From a virus: 37,222 nucleotides of DNA. The notes under the pieces were generated by a model. That model ran no database searches, was not told the DNA's origin, and saw only the letters and a list, made by a program, of their open reading frames with translations. The stretch is from positions 1-37,222 of the IMG/VR virus record IMGVR_UViG_3300042691_030506; one strand, given 5' to 3'. Every line of letters begins with the position of its first letter. Within the stretch, counting starts at the first letter, position 1. This document shows, piece after piece, positions 7,410 through 14,980 of the stretch. The position numbers and the translations under genes are program-made.

Positions 7410-8012
7410 TCATCCTTCTTTAATTTGATCGGGTTTCCATTTTTTCATCTCTTTGGCTGGAAGCCTAAGCCACTCAGCACGCGTGATGATCGATGGATTC
7501 CCGCCAGCGGGCGCGCCGTTGGGGACGCCGACCGGTGTTTTTTTAAGCATCTCAGGCCAAGACTCTTTAATCTTGGCCACAACCGGAGTGATACTCATTT
7601 CTTCAACTTGACCAGTCTCAGGATTGACGCGGACTTCATCCATGTAGTCGCCCAAAACTGAGTACCATTTATCCTCAACCGACGTGCCAAGACCTTTCAA
7701 GACTGCAGAGAACTTTCGCGCGCGGAGTTTCATTTCCTCTTCGGCTGCCAACTTTTGGCGGAGTTCTTCCGCCTCTTTTTTGGCAAGCTCAGCGATTTTT
7801 TGATACTCGCCGCGTGCTTCGAGTTCTTTTTTCTCGCGTTCAGCTTTCTCAGCTTCGTAGGCGCGAAGTTGTTCTTTCAACTTCTTCTCGCGTTCGACAG
7901 CCTTTTCGTAAGCATCGCGCGTCACAGTTTCAGGTTTCGGTGTTTCGGGCGTCTCAACCGGCGCAACCGGCGGAGTCTGGGGCGCAACCCCAGTAGGATT
8001 TGGTGCGGTCAT
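7410..8012 (-). CDS. Capsid scaffolding protein
   Basis: The start is placed at ATG 8010-8012, preceded by AAGGGAG; the in-frame TTG at 8033 has no ribosome site. The product of 200 residues has a Pro/Thr-rich N-terminus, then a long charged coiled coil (residues about 35-100, dense Lys/Glu with repeated E-K-A-E-R-E-K-K-E-L-E-type heptads), a middle segment (K-G-L-G-T-S-V-E-D-K-W-Y), and a basic C-terminus with K-E-M-K-K-W-K-P-D-Q-I. This matches phage scaffolds, where the basic tail contacts the coat. It lies directly before the coat gene. No protease motif is seen. Confidence 0.75.
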   Translation of the reverse strand: MTAPNPTGVAPQTPPVAPVETPETPKPETVTRDAYEKAVEREKKLKEQLRAYEAEKAEREKKELEARGEYQKIAELAKKEAEELRQKLAAEEEMKLRARKFSAVLKGLGTSVEDKWYSVLGDYMDEVRVNPETGQVEEMSITPVVAKIKESWPEMLKKTPVGVPNGAPAGGNPSIITRAEWLRLPAKEMKKWKPDQIKEG

Positions 8013-8051
8013 AAAAAGTATGACTCCCTTCAATATGAGTTGTCAAATTGA

Positions 8052-8564
8052 CTACCTCGGACGATAGCTGACGCGGGCGCGTTTGAGCAAGTCCGTAAAC
8101 TGTTGGCGGTAAATTCTCAGAAGCTGTTTAAATTCCAAATCTGACAGGTTGAGAAACGGGCGGCCTTGCTCCTCGACAAACGCTGCGACTTGGGCGTTTG
8201 TCAAATCCGAGTCGTTTCTGCTTCCAGTTGGCCCGATTATGATCTCGTCAGCCCGGACGGATTTGACCCGTAAAGAGTCAAGCATCTGCCCTGTCAGCGT
8301 CAAGTTGGACTTGTTGGGCGTAGTCTTGTTGGAAAGCAGGTCGAAGTTGGTCCGAAACTCCCTGTAACGTGGAGATAACGCTTTCAGCTTTCCGCGCCTG
8401 CCCAAGAATTCTGACACGGAACCGCCGAGCAAGGTGCGCCGTCTGATGATCTCAACCGCCTTTTGAGCGACGAACTTCTTCGCCTGCGCCGATGCGGTAG
8501 ACTTGACCGCCTTTTCCAGCCTGTCAAAAAAGTCTGCGAGAGATTTCTGCGCCTCACTCGCCAT
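8052..8564 (-). CDS. Neck / virion-morphogenesis-like protein, paralogue 2
   Basis: A 170-residue basic protein. A helical N-terminus is followed by the pattern L-S-P-R-Y-R-E-F-R, then K-S-N-L-T-L-T-G-Q-M-L-D-S-L-R-V, then D-E-I-I-I-G, then R-P-F-L-N-L-S. The neighbouring 147-residue gene has the same series of motifs (Y-S-K-E-Y, V-N-L-T-M-S-G-D-M-L, K-I-R-I-G, R-D-F-L-G-I). This layout occurs in phage neck or virion morphogenesis proteins that act at the head-tail joint. The ATG at 8562-8564 overlaps the upstream gene by 11 bases and is preceded by GAGAGGG. Its place before the scaffold rather than after the coat is somewhat unusual. The 39 bases to the scaffold start hold only its ribosome site. 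Confidence 0.5.
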   Translation of the reverse strand: MASEAQKSLADFFDRLEKAVKSTASAQAKKFVAQKAVEIIRRRTLLGGSVSEFLGRRGKLKALSPRYREFRTNFDLLSNKTTPNKSNLTLTGQMLDSLRVKSVRADEIIIGPTGSRNDSDLTNAQVAAFVEEQGRPFLNLSDLEFKQLLRIYRQQFTDLLKRARVSYRPR

Positions 8565-8997
8565 CTTTTTTGACCCTCTCGATCAGCTTAGACAGGACTT
8601 CCGGCTTGATCCCAAGAAAGTCGCGCGCCTTTTTACGCGAGGGCGTGTCCGACCCGTAAGTGCCTCGGATGTTTCCATCGGCGCGGGCGTTCTCGTCGCT
8701 GCCGCGTTCGAAACCGATGCGAATCTTGCCCGGAGCGTCGTCCAAGACTTGAATCGCGGCAAGCATGTCGCCTGACATGGTTAGGTTGACGTCACCCTTG
8801 GACTTGCCGGCGTTTTTGAAGTCGAGAGATTCAGCATATTCCTTCGAGTAACGCGGAAATGCGCGGCCGTCTTTGTCACGCCCCCGCTGCGTCCGGTCAA
8901 CAATGTGTTCGATGACAAGATCCGCCAGTTCAATCCTCTCCCTCTTCGTCAGACTCTTCGGAATGCTCAGGTCGATCTTCTGGTGTTTCGCTGGCAT
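8554..8997 (-). CDS. Neck / virion-morphogenesis-like protein, paralogue 1
   Basis: A 147-residue protein with an N-terminal helix (L-T-K-R-E-R-I-E-L-A-D-L-V-I-E-H-I), then D-K-D-G-R-A-F-P-R-Y-S-K-E-Y, then V-N-L-T-M-S-G-D-M-L-A-A-I-Q, typical of a family of phage neck/morphogenesis proteins. The ATG at 8995-8997 has a GAGAGG ribosome site 8 bases away and lies inside the portal gene, giving a 68-base overlap in another frame. The N-terminal helix is a needed part of the family pattern, so the overlap seems genuine rather than a wrong start. It is paralogous to the next gene. Confidence 0.5.
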   Translation of the reverse strand: MPAKHQKIDLSIPKSLTKRERIELADLVIEHIVDRTQRGRDKDGRAFPRYSKEYAESLDFKNAGKSKGDVNLTMSGDMLAAIQVLDDAPGKIRIGFERGSDENARADGNIRGTYGSDTPSRKKARDFLGIKPEVLSKLIERVKKDGE

Positions 8998-10579
8998 CGT
9001 CTTGGCCTCTCACGATAATGGGGTCCACAATCGCGGAAATAGTCGCGCTGTCAACGTTGAAGGCTGCAGAAATCATCGCTTTGGCTGCAGCTTTCGGCAA
9101 CTGACCGAGACTTACCCTCTCAACAATGGCAAGCATCGATTCGACCTGTGCGCCGTTCAAGGATAGCTGTTGCACGTCTGCAGCCAAGCCGCCTGTGACG
9201 CCTGCTGCAACGTCTGGGACTTCCTCAGCAACGCCAATGCCGCGCTCTGCGTCCACTTCAGAGATATATTCCTCCGCCGCCTCGTCAGACATCTCAGGGT
9301 TGAGCCTCATGATGGCGTGTTTGCGTGTGATAAACCCTGCCGCATACTCCTCTTTGGCGTCCCGGACCGCGACGCCGCGTGCCTGTGCTGGCAACTGGAC
9401 AGGAAACTTTGTCACGACCTCTGCGCCGACGCTAAACTGTGCCGTGACTCCTTCGAGTTGACCAGTTTGCAGCCAGTAAGGGTGCATATGCTTCGTGATC
9501 AAAATCCAAAGGTCATGCTCTGCCTTGGTGTAGATCTCGACTTGTTTCTGCCGCGCCTCAAATGTATCCATCTCGTCGATGATCTTGGACACTCCCGATG
9601 CGAAGTTTTCGTCTGACAAGGAGCCAACCGCGCCGGCGCGGATACCTTTTGTGCCGAGCCAGATCGACAGTTCCGACTCGATCAAGCTCAAGACCTGCGG
9701 ATAATCAACCGTCGGCTTGATCGTGCCAATCTCGGGTTTCTTGTCCGAGGTAAGGTCACTCTTGATATTCCAGAAGGCGTTGGGCGCAAACTTCAGGTTC
9801 TCGTCCGAAACGTCAATCCCGTAAACGATGGAGAAGGCCTGAAACATCGCCGCGAGGTTAAGATCTGACAACATGACAGGGACAAGCTTAACCATCCGGT
9901 ACGTGTCAACATCTGCTGGCGGGGTCAACCTGTTGCGCGACCCGTTAACGTAAACGAACGGCAAAACCCCAAACGGGTTGACGCCGTCGACGTTACCCAT
10001 CTCAGACATGATATCAGGCCGACGTTTTTCCTCTGAGTCGGATACGTAAAACCCGTCTGCACTCCAAACCCAGTAGAGTTGTTTCCCGTTACTGTCTTTG
10101 CCGGCGAGAAGGATGACGTCGGTCGGGATTTCTGGATTCATCGTGTCGTTGGAGTAAACGATAAACCTGTCGTTCATGATCACGCGGAGTTTCGGCTTGC
10201 CCTTATACGTGTAGGGGTAAATCAGTGACGACTGGCAGGTATTGAAAAACTCGTTCGAGTCGTTCATCGAGACGTTGATACTGCCTTCTTTCTCGTACCA
10301 AGCGAGAAGTTCCGCGTCTGTCTCTGTCCCGCCCTCAACCCGGCGCGATACGCCCGTCTGGTAGATGTGTGTTAGCTTGTCGATGATCTTTGGCAGGATA
10401 TTAATTGGGGAAATCCTGTGAGCAACTTGCATAAAAGACTGCAGCGACAATTGCGCCTTTAAGTCGTCAAGGATGTAAGACGTTAAATTTCCTTCGAGAA
10501 TGTCGAGCATTTTATGCTGATGCCCAAGGTAGGCCGCGTGGTCGAGGGCAAGCTGATGGACGTCTTTAGGTGTAAGCAT
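8930..10579 (-). CDS. Portal protein
   Basis: A 549-residue protein following the large terminase gene; portals form the dodecameric DNA gate at the capsid vertex. The sequence resembles SPP1-gp6-type or related portals: a long N-terminal helical region (I-L-P-K-I-I-D-K-L-T-H-I-Y), a stretch N-P-F-G-V-L-P-F-V-Y-V-N-G, a clip-to-stem region with S-D-E-N-F-A-S-G-V-S-K-I-I-D-E-M-D-T-F-E-A-R, and an A-K-E-E-Y-A-A-G-F-I-T-R-K segment. The C-terminus is acidic (repeated Glu/Asp/Ser), and its last 68 bases are shared with the next gene. The ATG at 10577-10579 has GAGGA 11 bases upstream. Assignment is well supported by context and length. Confidence 0.8.
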   Translation of the reverse strand: MLTPKDVHQLALDHAAYLGHQHKMLDILEGNLTSYILDDLKAQLSLQSFMQVAHRISPINILPKIIDKLTHIYQTGVSRRVEGGTETDAELLAWYEKEGSINVSMNDSNEFFNTCQSSLIYPYTYKGKPKLRVIMNDRFIVYSNDTMNPEIPTDVILLAGKDSNGKQLYWVWSADGFYVSDSEEKRRPDIMSEMGNVDGVNPFGVLPFVYVNGSRNRLTPPADVDTYRMVKLVPVMLSDLNLAAMFQAFSIVYGIDVSDENLKFAPNAFWNIKSDLTSDKKPEIGTIKPTVDYPQVLSLIESELSIWLGTKGIRAGAVGSLSDENFASGVSKIIDEMDTFEARQKQVEIYTKAEHDLWILITKHMHPYWLQTGQLEGVTAQFSVGAEVVTKFPVQLPAQARGVAVRDAKEEYAAGFITRKHAIMRLNPEMSDEAAEEYISEVDAERGIGVAEEVPDVAAGVTGGLAADVQQLSLNGAQVESMLAIVERVSLGQLPKAAAKAMISAAFNVDSATISAIVDPIIVRGQDDASETPEDRPEHSEESDEEGED

Positions 10580-10594
10580 TGTTTAAATGTCCTC

Positions 10595-11965
10595 TTAGAG
10601 TTGACGCGACGTGCTGGCCCCACGCGCCTCTTGTGCCGATAGAAATACTATAGCGTAACCAAGGGCCGTGGTGACATGTTGATAGCGTTTTGAGTCGTCC
10701 TCAAGATACTGCCCGCCTTCTTTAAGCTTAACAAGTCTAAGACCCTCGTCCACCGTCGGTGCGGTTGAGTAAACCGTCAGGCGCGACTCGCCCAGAGAGT
10801 TGCGGCAGTAGGCGTTGACGCGGTTGTGCCTAAGTCTGATAGGCGGGTTTGCTGCAGGGACGGCGAAGGTGTAGCGCAAGGCCCTATCCGACAGAAACTT
10901 CGTGATGATCTCATAATCCGACCGCGAAGACCGCGTGTCCCTGTTTTTGCCAGCAGCATCCCCGCAGACGACAAAATTCCACTCAGGCCGGAGAAGTTGG
11001 CGCGATTCCAACTCCTCCATCACGTTCCAAGTGTTTGCGCCGTCGATGACGACTTCTGCGAAGACATGAAAATGCCCGTTAACGTTTTGCATCAGGCAAC
11101 AGGACAAGGGTTTGCCATGGCCGATGTTGAAGTCAAACGAGATGACAACCGGCCGCAACGGGTCAACCGTGTACGGCAGGGTCGAATAGTTTCTGTCGCG
11201 TGAGTATTCGTAGTAGATGACCTCGCCAGAGATCTCAATCCACAGGCCGTCGAGGTAGCGTTGCGCCTCTTTCGGTGACAAGTCTTGCCTGAGTTGGCGG
11301 ACGTAGGTGCGGTCGATGAAGGGATTGTCTTCCGTCTTGGAGTAGAAGACAAACCGCGTCGGATACTTGGCCGCGCCTTCGATGAAATACTTGTAGACCC
11401 AATGCGAAGGCGCGTCCGGGTTGGACGCAGCGATCAAGACGTTTTCCTTGACGTCTGGCAGACGCCGCAGACGGGCTTTGAGTTGCCGAAACGCCTCTTG
11501 ATCGTCCTCATCATTCTCGACGATCTCCTCGACGACGAGCATCGACAGTTTCAGCGAGCGGAACTTGGCAAAAAGCTGATCCGCCCACGAAACCGAAATG
11601 ATTTCCGACCCGTTCTTCCACGTCAGCGTGTTACTTGACCGGTTGATGCGGTAGTGGACACCTTCGATAAAGTCTTCTGCGATGTGATCAAGGATTTCGC
11701 GCCAGATTGTACGCTTAAGGTCTGGCATGGCGCGGCGGCCAATTGCCACACGCGCGCCTGGAAACTTCAGACAGTGACGGATTGCAAGATGAGCCATCAG
11801 TGTCGACTTGGCAGACCCATACGACCCTGAGAGAAGTATCTCAGGCGTCCCCTCGGCGTAGTCGAAGTCACGGATAAGGTCCAAGACGCGGCGTTGATAG
11901 GGGATGACGTCAGGCGAGAACGCACAAAAAGTCGGGCGACTTTTCAGCGTCTCTGTCTCACTCAC
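10595..11965 (-). CDS. terL: Terminase large subunit (ATPase-nuclease)
   Basis: A 456-residue packaging motor. The Walker A-like motif is G-S-Y-G-S-A-K-S-T at residues 47-55 and Walker B is S-M-L-V-V-E-E at 141-147. The RNase H-like nuclease half has D278 (V-I-S-F-D-F-N), D336 (V-V-C-G-D-A-A-G-K) and an acidic D-D-S-K-R-Y-Q-H cluster at 423-430, which fits the usual metal-binding triad. It starts at GTG 11963-11965; the ribosome site is weak, and the start overlaps the terS stop within GTGAGTGA, so translation is likely coupled. It acts with TerS at the portal to cut and pump concatemeric DNA. Length and both domains are normal. Confidence 0.93.
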   Translation of the reverse strand: MSETETLKSRPTFCAFSPDVIPYQRRVLDLIRDFDYAEGTPEILLSGSYGSAKSTLMAHLAIRHCLKFPGARVAIGRRAMPDLKRTIWREILDHIAEDFIEGVHYRINRSSNTLTWKNGSEIISVSWADQLFAKFRSLKLSMLVVEEIVENDEDDQEAFRQLKARLRRLPDVKENVLIAASNPDAPSHWVYKYFIEGAAKYPTRFVFYSKTEDNPFIDRTYVRQLRQDLSPKEAQRYLDGLWIEISGEVIYYEYSRDRNYSTLPYTVDPLRPVVISFDFNIGHGKPLSCCLMQNVNGHFHVFAEVVIDGANTWNVMEELESRQLLRPEWNFVVCGDAAGKNRDTRSSRSDYEIITKFLSDRALRYTFAVPAANPPIRLRHNRVNAYCRNSLGESRLTVYSTAPTVDEGLRLVKLKEGGQYLEDDSKRYQHVTTALGYAIVFLSAQEARGASTSRQL

Positions 11966-12329
11966 GGTAGCTCAGCTTAAAGAAGTTATCGTCTTCATTA
12001 TCAGACGGCTTATCATCCTTAGAATCTGATTGACCAAGCCAATTTTTTCCAAGCCAGATAAGCATTGCAATATTTCCATCCATCGCTGTTTGAAATTGCT
12101 TACGACGTATAGAAATCTTACCTTTGGCACCCTTTTGGTCTTTATAATCCGCAAAACCCATGCCAAATTTCTTTAAAACTGCGCGTTCGATAGTATCTTC
12201 GCTGCAGTTGAACCATCCAGCAACCTCTCTAAGAGTCGCGTGAATCAGGAGAAGTTTGTCAAATTCTTCCCAGTCGATCTCAATCGGTGGACGGCCGCCT
12301 TTGTTTTTTGGCTTCGGTGTATCACTCAC
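11958..12329 (-). CDS. terS: Terminase small subunit
   Basis: A 123-residue DNA-recognition subunit. After a basic K-N-K-G-G-R-P-P start comes a helix-turn-helix (L-R-E-V-A-G-W-F-N-C-S-E-D-T-I-E-R), then F-G-M-G-F-A-D-Y-K-D-Q-K and R-R-K-Q-F-Q-T-A-M, the oligomerisation region, and M-L-I-W-L-G-K-N-W-L-G-Q. This series is characteristic of a common phage small terminase family. Start GTG 12327-12329 has an AAAGAGG ribosome site and overlaps the methyltransferase stop by 8 bases. It overlaps terL by 8 bases through the same GTGAGTGA sequence. It would select the packaging site, which is not identified here. Confidence 0.85.
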   Translation of the reverse strand: MSDTPKPKNKGGRPPIEIDWEEFDKLLLIHATLREVAGWFNCSEDTIERAVLKKFGMGFADYKDQKGAKGKISIRRKQFQTAMDGNIAMLIWLGKNWLGQSDSKDDKPSDNEDDNFFKLSYRE

Positions 12330-13470
12330 TTAGCACCGCCTCTTTCCCAGTAAATTTTTGCCATCGTTCAATTATAACATCGCAGTAGCCGGGATCGATC
12401 TCTAAACCGAAGCATCTGCGGCCTGTCTTTTCACAGGCGATCAGCGTTGAGCCGGAGCCGAGGAATAGGTCTAAAACAGTTTTAGGATCCCCATATTCTG
12501 AGAAACACCATTCGGCTAAAGCAATTGGTTTTTGAGTTGGGTGAACCCTTGATTGACCTTTTTCACTCGCCTTTATCATGCCCTTCCAAAGGTGACGAAA
12601 CAGCCTTACCGATTTTTTGTGCGGGTGTTTAACGTAAGCCAATTCGGCGTCACTGTTTATATCTGTATGTTTTTCCTCAACCCTTTTATCCCACACAATC
12701 CAACACGCACTTGGCGGCAAACTATAATAGTTGCCGCCCCAATACACCACTGTGTCACTTAAAGATGACGCAAGGTGCCAAGCCGCCATTGCCGTATCAA
12801 TTGAGTCGTCACCAGCAATGGGTTTATATTTTCCTTTTTTTGCAACACCCTGCTTTTTAAATGTCTTTACGTTCTCAACTCGGTCTGTTTTTTCGCTTAT
12901 CCCATACGGCGGATCCGTAAACACCATATCCGCCTTCTCACCATTCATCAGTCTTTCAACATGCTGTACGTTCGTCGAGTCACCACACAGCAGCCTGTGA
13001 CTTCCTAAAATCCACAAATCGCCCGGCTTACAACGTGTCTCCACGTTCTCCGGTACGTCGTCCCCATCTGTCAAACCTGCGACTGGCTCAACCTTTAGAA
13101 AGTCTTTGTCGAAGCCAATGTCTTCGATGTTGAAATCCTCAGCTAGCAAGCTTTTGAGGCTTTCACTAAGGACGTCAGTATCCCACTCAGCAAGTTCCGA
13201 AGTCCTGTTGTCCGCAAGAGCGAAAGCGGTCGCATCCACCGAGGACAAGTCATCAGCGCGGACGACTTCAATTTCTTCCCAGCCCAACGCCTTGGCCGCA
13301 GCCAACGTGCCGTTGCCGGCAATCACGACGCCGCCCCGGATGACAATCGGCTTGCGCTGGCCGAACTTGGCGAGCGAGCCTTTGATCGCTTCAATGTTTT
13401 TGTCGGAATGCTTGCGGGCGTTCGAAGGGTCAAACGCCAACGACGAGATCTTAACTTTTTCGACTTGCAT
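12322..13470 (-). CDS. ParB-fused DNA methyltransferase (N6-adenine or N4-cytosine type)
   Basis: A 382-residue two-domain protein. Residues 1 to about 125 form a ParB/Srx-like domain (S-N-A-R-K-H at 16-21, G-Q-R-K-P-I-V-I, then V-I-A-G-N-G-T-L-A-A-A-K). Residues about 150-375 form a beta-class amino-methyltransferase: D-P-P-Y at 186-189, V-H-P-T-Q-K-P at 309-315, and the AdoMet motif F-L-G-S-G-S-T at 336-342, in the order IV then I. Such fusions are frequent in phages and are thought to protect phage DNA against host restriction. Its placement directly before terS may tie modification to packaging. ATG 13468-13470; ribosome site (AGGG) close by. Target sequence unknown. Confidence 0.88.
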   Translation of the reverse strand: MQVEKVKISSLAFDPSNARKHSDKNIEAIKGSLAKFGQRKPIVIRGGVVIAGNGTLAAAKALGWEEIEVVRADDLSSVDATAFALADNRTSELAEWDTDVLSESLKSLLAEDFNIEDIGFDKDFLKVEPVAGLTDGDDVPENVETRCKPGDLWILGSHRLLCGDSTNVQHVERLMNGEKADMVFTDPPYGISEKTDRVENVKTFKKQGVAKKGKYKPIAGDDSIDTAMAAWHLASSLSDTVVYWGGNYYSLPPSACWIVWDKRVEEKHTDINSDAELAYVKHPHKKSVRLFRHLWKGMIKASEKGQSRVHPTQKPIALAEWCFSEYGDPKTVLDLFLGSGSTLIACEKTGRRCFGLEIDPGYCDVIIERWQKFTGKEAVLSE

Positions 13471-13483
13471 AAAACCCTGTATA

Positions 13484-13669
13484 TTATTCAGCCCGGGCGG
13501 CTAGAAACTTTTGCGACTTGCCACGGAAGATGAGAAGTGTGGCAGCCGGCAAAACGATCGTCCGGAACTTACTTTTGATCACGACTTGGCCTTTGGCGTT
13601 CTCGACAACTTCGACCGGAAACAGGACCGTTTTCCAGAAGACCATACCGGGTGCTTTAAAGCGAATCAT
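13484..13669 (-). CDS. 61-residue unknown protein of the export cassette
   Basis: The start is placed at ATG 13667-13669, 4 bases after the lipoprotein gene stop with CGGAG upstream; the longer frame up to 13891 merely runs antiphase through that gene. The product is basic with alternating hydrophobic strands (V-F-W-K-T-V-L-F-P-V-E-V-V-E, then V-V-I-K-S-K-F-R-T-I-V-L-P), suggesting a small beta barrel, and has no signal peptide. It forms the last gene of a run with the protease and collagen-like lipoprotein. No function is recognised. Confidence 0.55.
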   Translation of the reverse strand: MIRFKAPGMVFWKTVLFPVEVVENAKGQVVIKSKFRTIVLPAATLLIFRGKSQKFLAARAE

Positions 13670-13673
13670 CAGT

Positions 13674-13955
13674 TTATTCTCCGTAGAGTTTTGTGAGGCA
13701 TTCTGAGACGACGTTGCGGACGTAGCGGCACAGGTCTTTATCGACCGCTTTGCCGACTTTCGGGTCAACGCAGACTGCCCACGTTTCAACTGCAGCCCCC
13801 GCACCGACGCACATGGCAGGTCCGGGTTCACCGGGCTCGCCCGGTTGTCCGGGAGGCCCCGGCTCGCCCGGTTTCCCGTCGGTGCCGTCACTGCCGTCTT
13901 GGCCGCAAGCGGTGACGAAGGCCATAAGCATCAAAGCGACAAGAAAACGTCTCAT
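13674..13955 (-). CDS. Collagen-like lipoprotein with C-terminal four-cysteine module
   Basis: A 93-residue predicted outer-envelope lipoprotein. The start is ATG 13953-13955, within an ATGA overlap with the protease stop and with a near-ideal GGAGGTGATC ribosome site. The N-terminus (M-R-R-F-L-V-A-L-M-L-M-A-F-V-T-A-C-G) is a type II signal peptide with lipobox V-T-A-C. Ten Gly-X-Y triplets rich in GEP/GPP/GQP follow, able to form a short collagen-like triple helix. The C-terminal 50 residues hold cysteines spaced C-x12-C-x13-C-x9-C in likely helices, nearly the spacing of the protease tail. It may be a trimeric stalk on the host envelope; role unknown. Confidence 0.8.
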   Translation of the reverse strand: MRRFLVALMLMAFVTACGQDGSDGTDGKPGEPGPPGQPGEPGEPGPAMCVGAGAAVETWAVCVDPKVGKAVDKDLCRYVRNVVSECLTKLYGE

Positions 13956-14908
13956 TTGATCACCTCCGCATAGCAAGCGTCCAAGGCGGCCAAGGCTTTG
14001 CCGCAAAGCTCTGCAGCACCCTTACCGTTAATACATTCACGGATCGTTTTCAGGTTCTCTGCGTTAGCTTTACACGCCTCAGGCAGTTCTGGCGGCGGAG
14101 GCGGAGCGTCCGCGCCGCAATCAAGTGAGACGCCACAAAGCTTGACGTTGTTGTTCGTCTCATATGCCTTGGCAAACGAGATAAACTCAGGATGATTGGT
14201 GCGGTTGAAGTAAGAACATCCCCCACCGCCTCTGGAGTTGACGCCCACGACTTTGAACTTGGCCGTTTTCTTCCGGTCATCCGACCAACGCAGGAGGGAT
14301 CCGCCCGAGTCGCCGCCGCCCAAGTTCGACGGGCCGCAGGTGACGATGTCTTGACCCGAAACGTTGCGGACGACGCCTGAACCCCAGTAATGCGTCCGGA
14401 CGTTAGGCGCGCCGAGGCCGTTCATCAGGAGTTTCTCATTCGCCGCCACCCCAAGAGCAATATCAAACGAGGCCATCTGCGAACCCGCCGGCGCGGGCGC
14501 GGCCAGTTTACAAAAAGCGTAGTCGTTGTACACGGTGCGGGTGTTATATGCCGGGTGCCGCGTACAAACCGCCGAGATCTGTTGACCACTACCCCTATGG
14601 GAAAACGTGATGCGGCTACCTGTGGAGACGCAGTGCGAAGCCGTAAAGAGGACTTGGGGGCCGACAAGCGTGCCCGTACAGTTACCGATCCAGCCCATCG
14701 GCTCAAACTCGTCCGCGTTTGAACGCGTGCCGTTATAGACCATCGTGTCGGCGTGGACGCCGAGATCACGCAGGAGGTAGATCGGCTCGCCCGTAATCTC
14801 GTCCCAATCGGTTGGGCGGGGTTTGCCGTCTTGGCTGTCTTTGGCGATCAAACTGTAGGAGTCGAGTGCAAAAAGAAGGACCGCGATCAAGGCTAAAAAT
14901 CTTGGCAT
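13952..14908 (-). CDS. Secreted chymotrypsin-fold serine protease with cysteine-rich tail
   Basis: The start is placed at ATG 14906-14908 (AAAGAGG upstream), where a signal peptide begins (R-F-L-A-L-I-A-V-L-L-F-A-L), giving 318 residues; the longer frame to 15070 overlaps the facing peptidase gene. The family S1-like catalytic triad is visible: H92 in F-T-A-S-H-C-V, D129 in N-D-Y-A-F-C-K-L, S201 in G-G-G-D-S-G-G-S. After the protease domain come C-x5-C, a PPPPP linker and a helical tail with C-x12-C-x9-C-x9-C. Paired cysteines imply folding outside the cytoplasm. S1 proteases are rare in phage genomes; this may be a virion-independent host-envelope factor. Substrate unknown. Confidence 0.88.
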   Translation of the reverse strand: MPRFLALIAVLLFALDSYSLIAKDSQDGKPRPTDWDEITGEPIYLLRDLGVHADTMVYNGTRSNADEFEPMGWIGNCTGTLVGPQVLFTASHCVSTGSRITFSHRGSGQQISAVCTRHPAYNTRTVYNDYAFCKLAAPAPAGSQMASFDIALGVAANEKLLMNGLGAPNVRTHYWGSGVVRNVSGQDIVTCGPSNLGGGDSGGSLLRWSDDRKKTAKFKVVGVNSRGGGGCSYFNRTNHPEFISFAKAYETNNNVKLCGVSLDCGADAPPPPPELPEACKANAENLKTIRECINGKGAAELCGKALAALDACYAEVIK

Positions 14909-14980
14909 CGTTGTAGGCCTCTTTGAGTTGACGGGGTGTCGTGGGATCATCTTCTCAAAGACCAATTGAAAGGGCAACCC

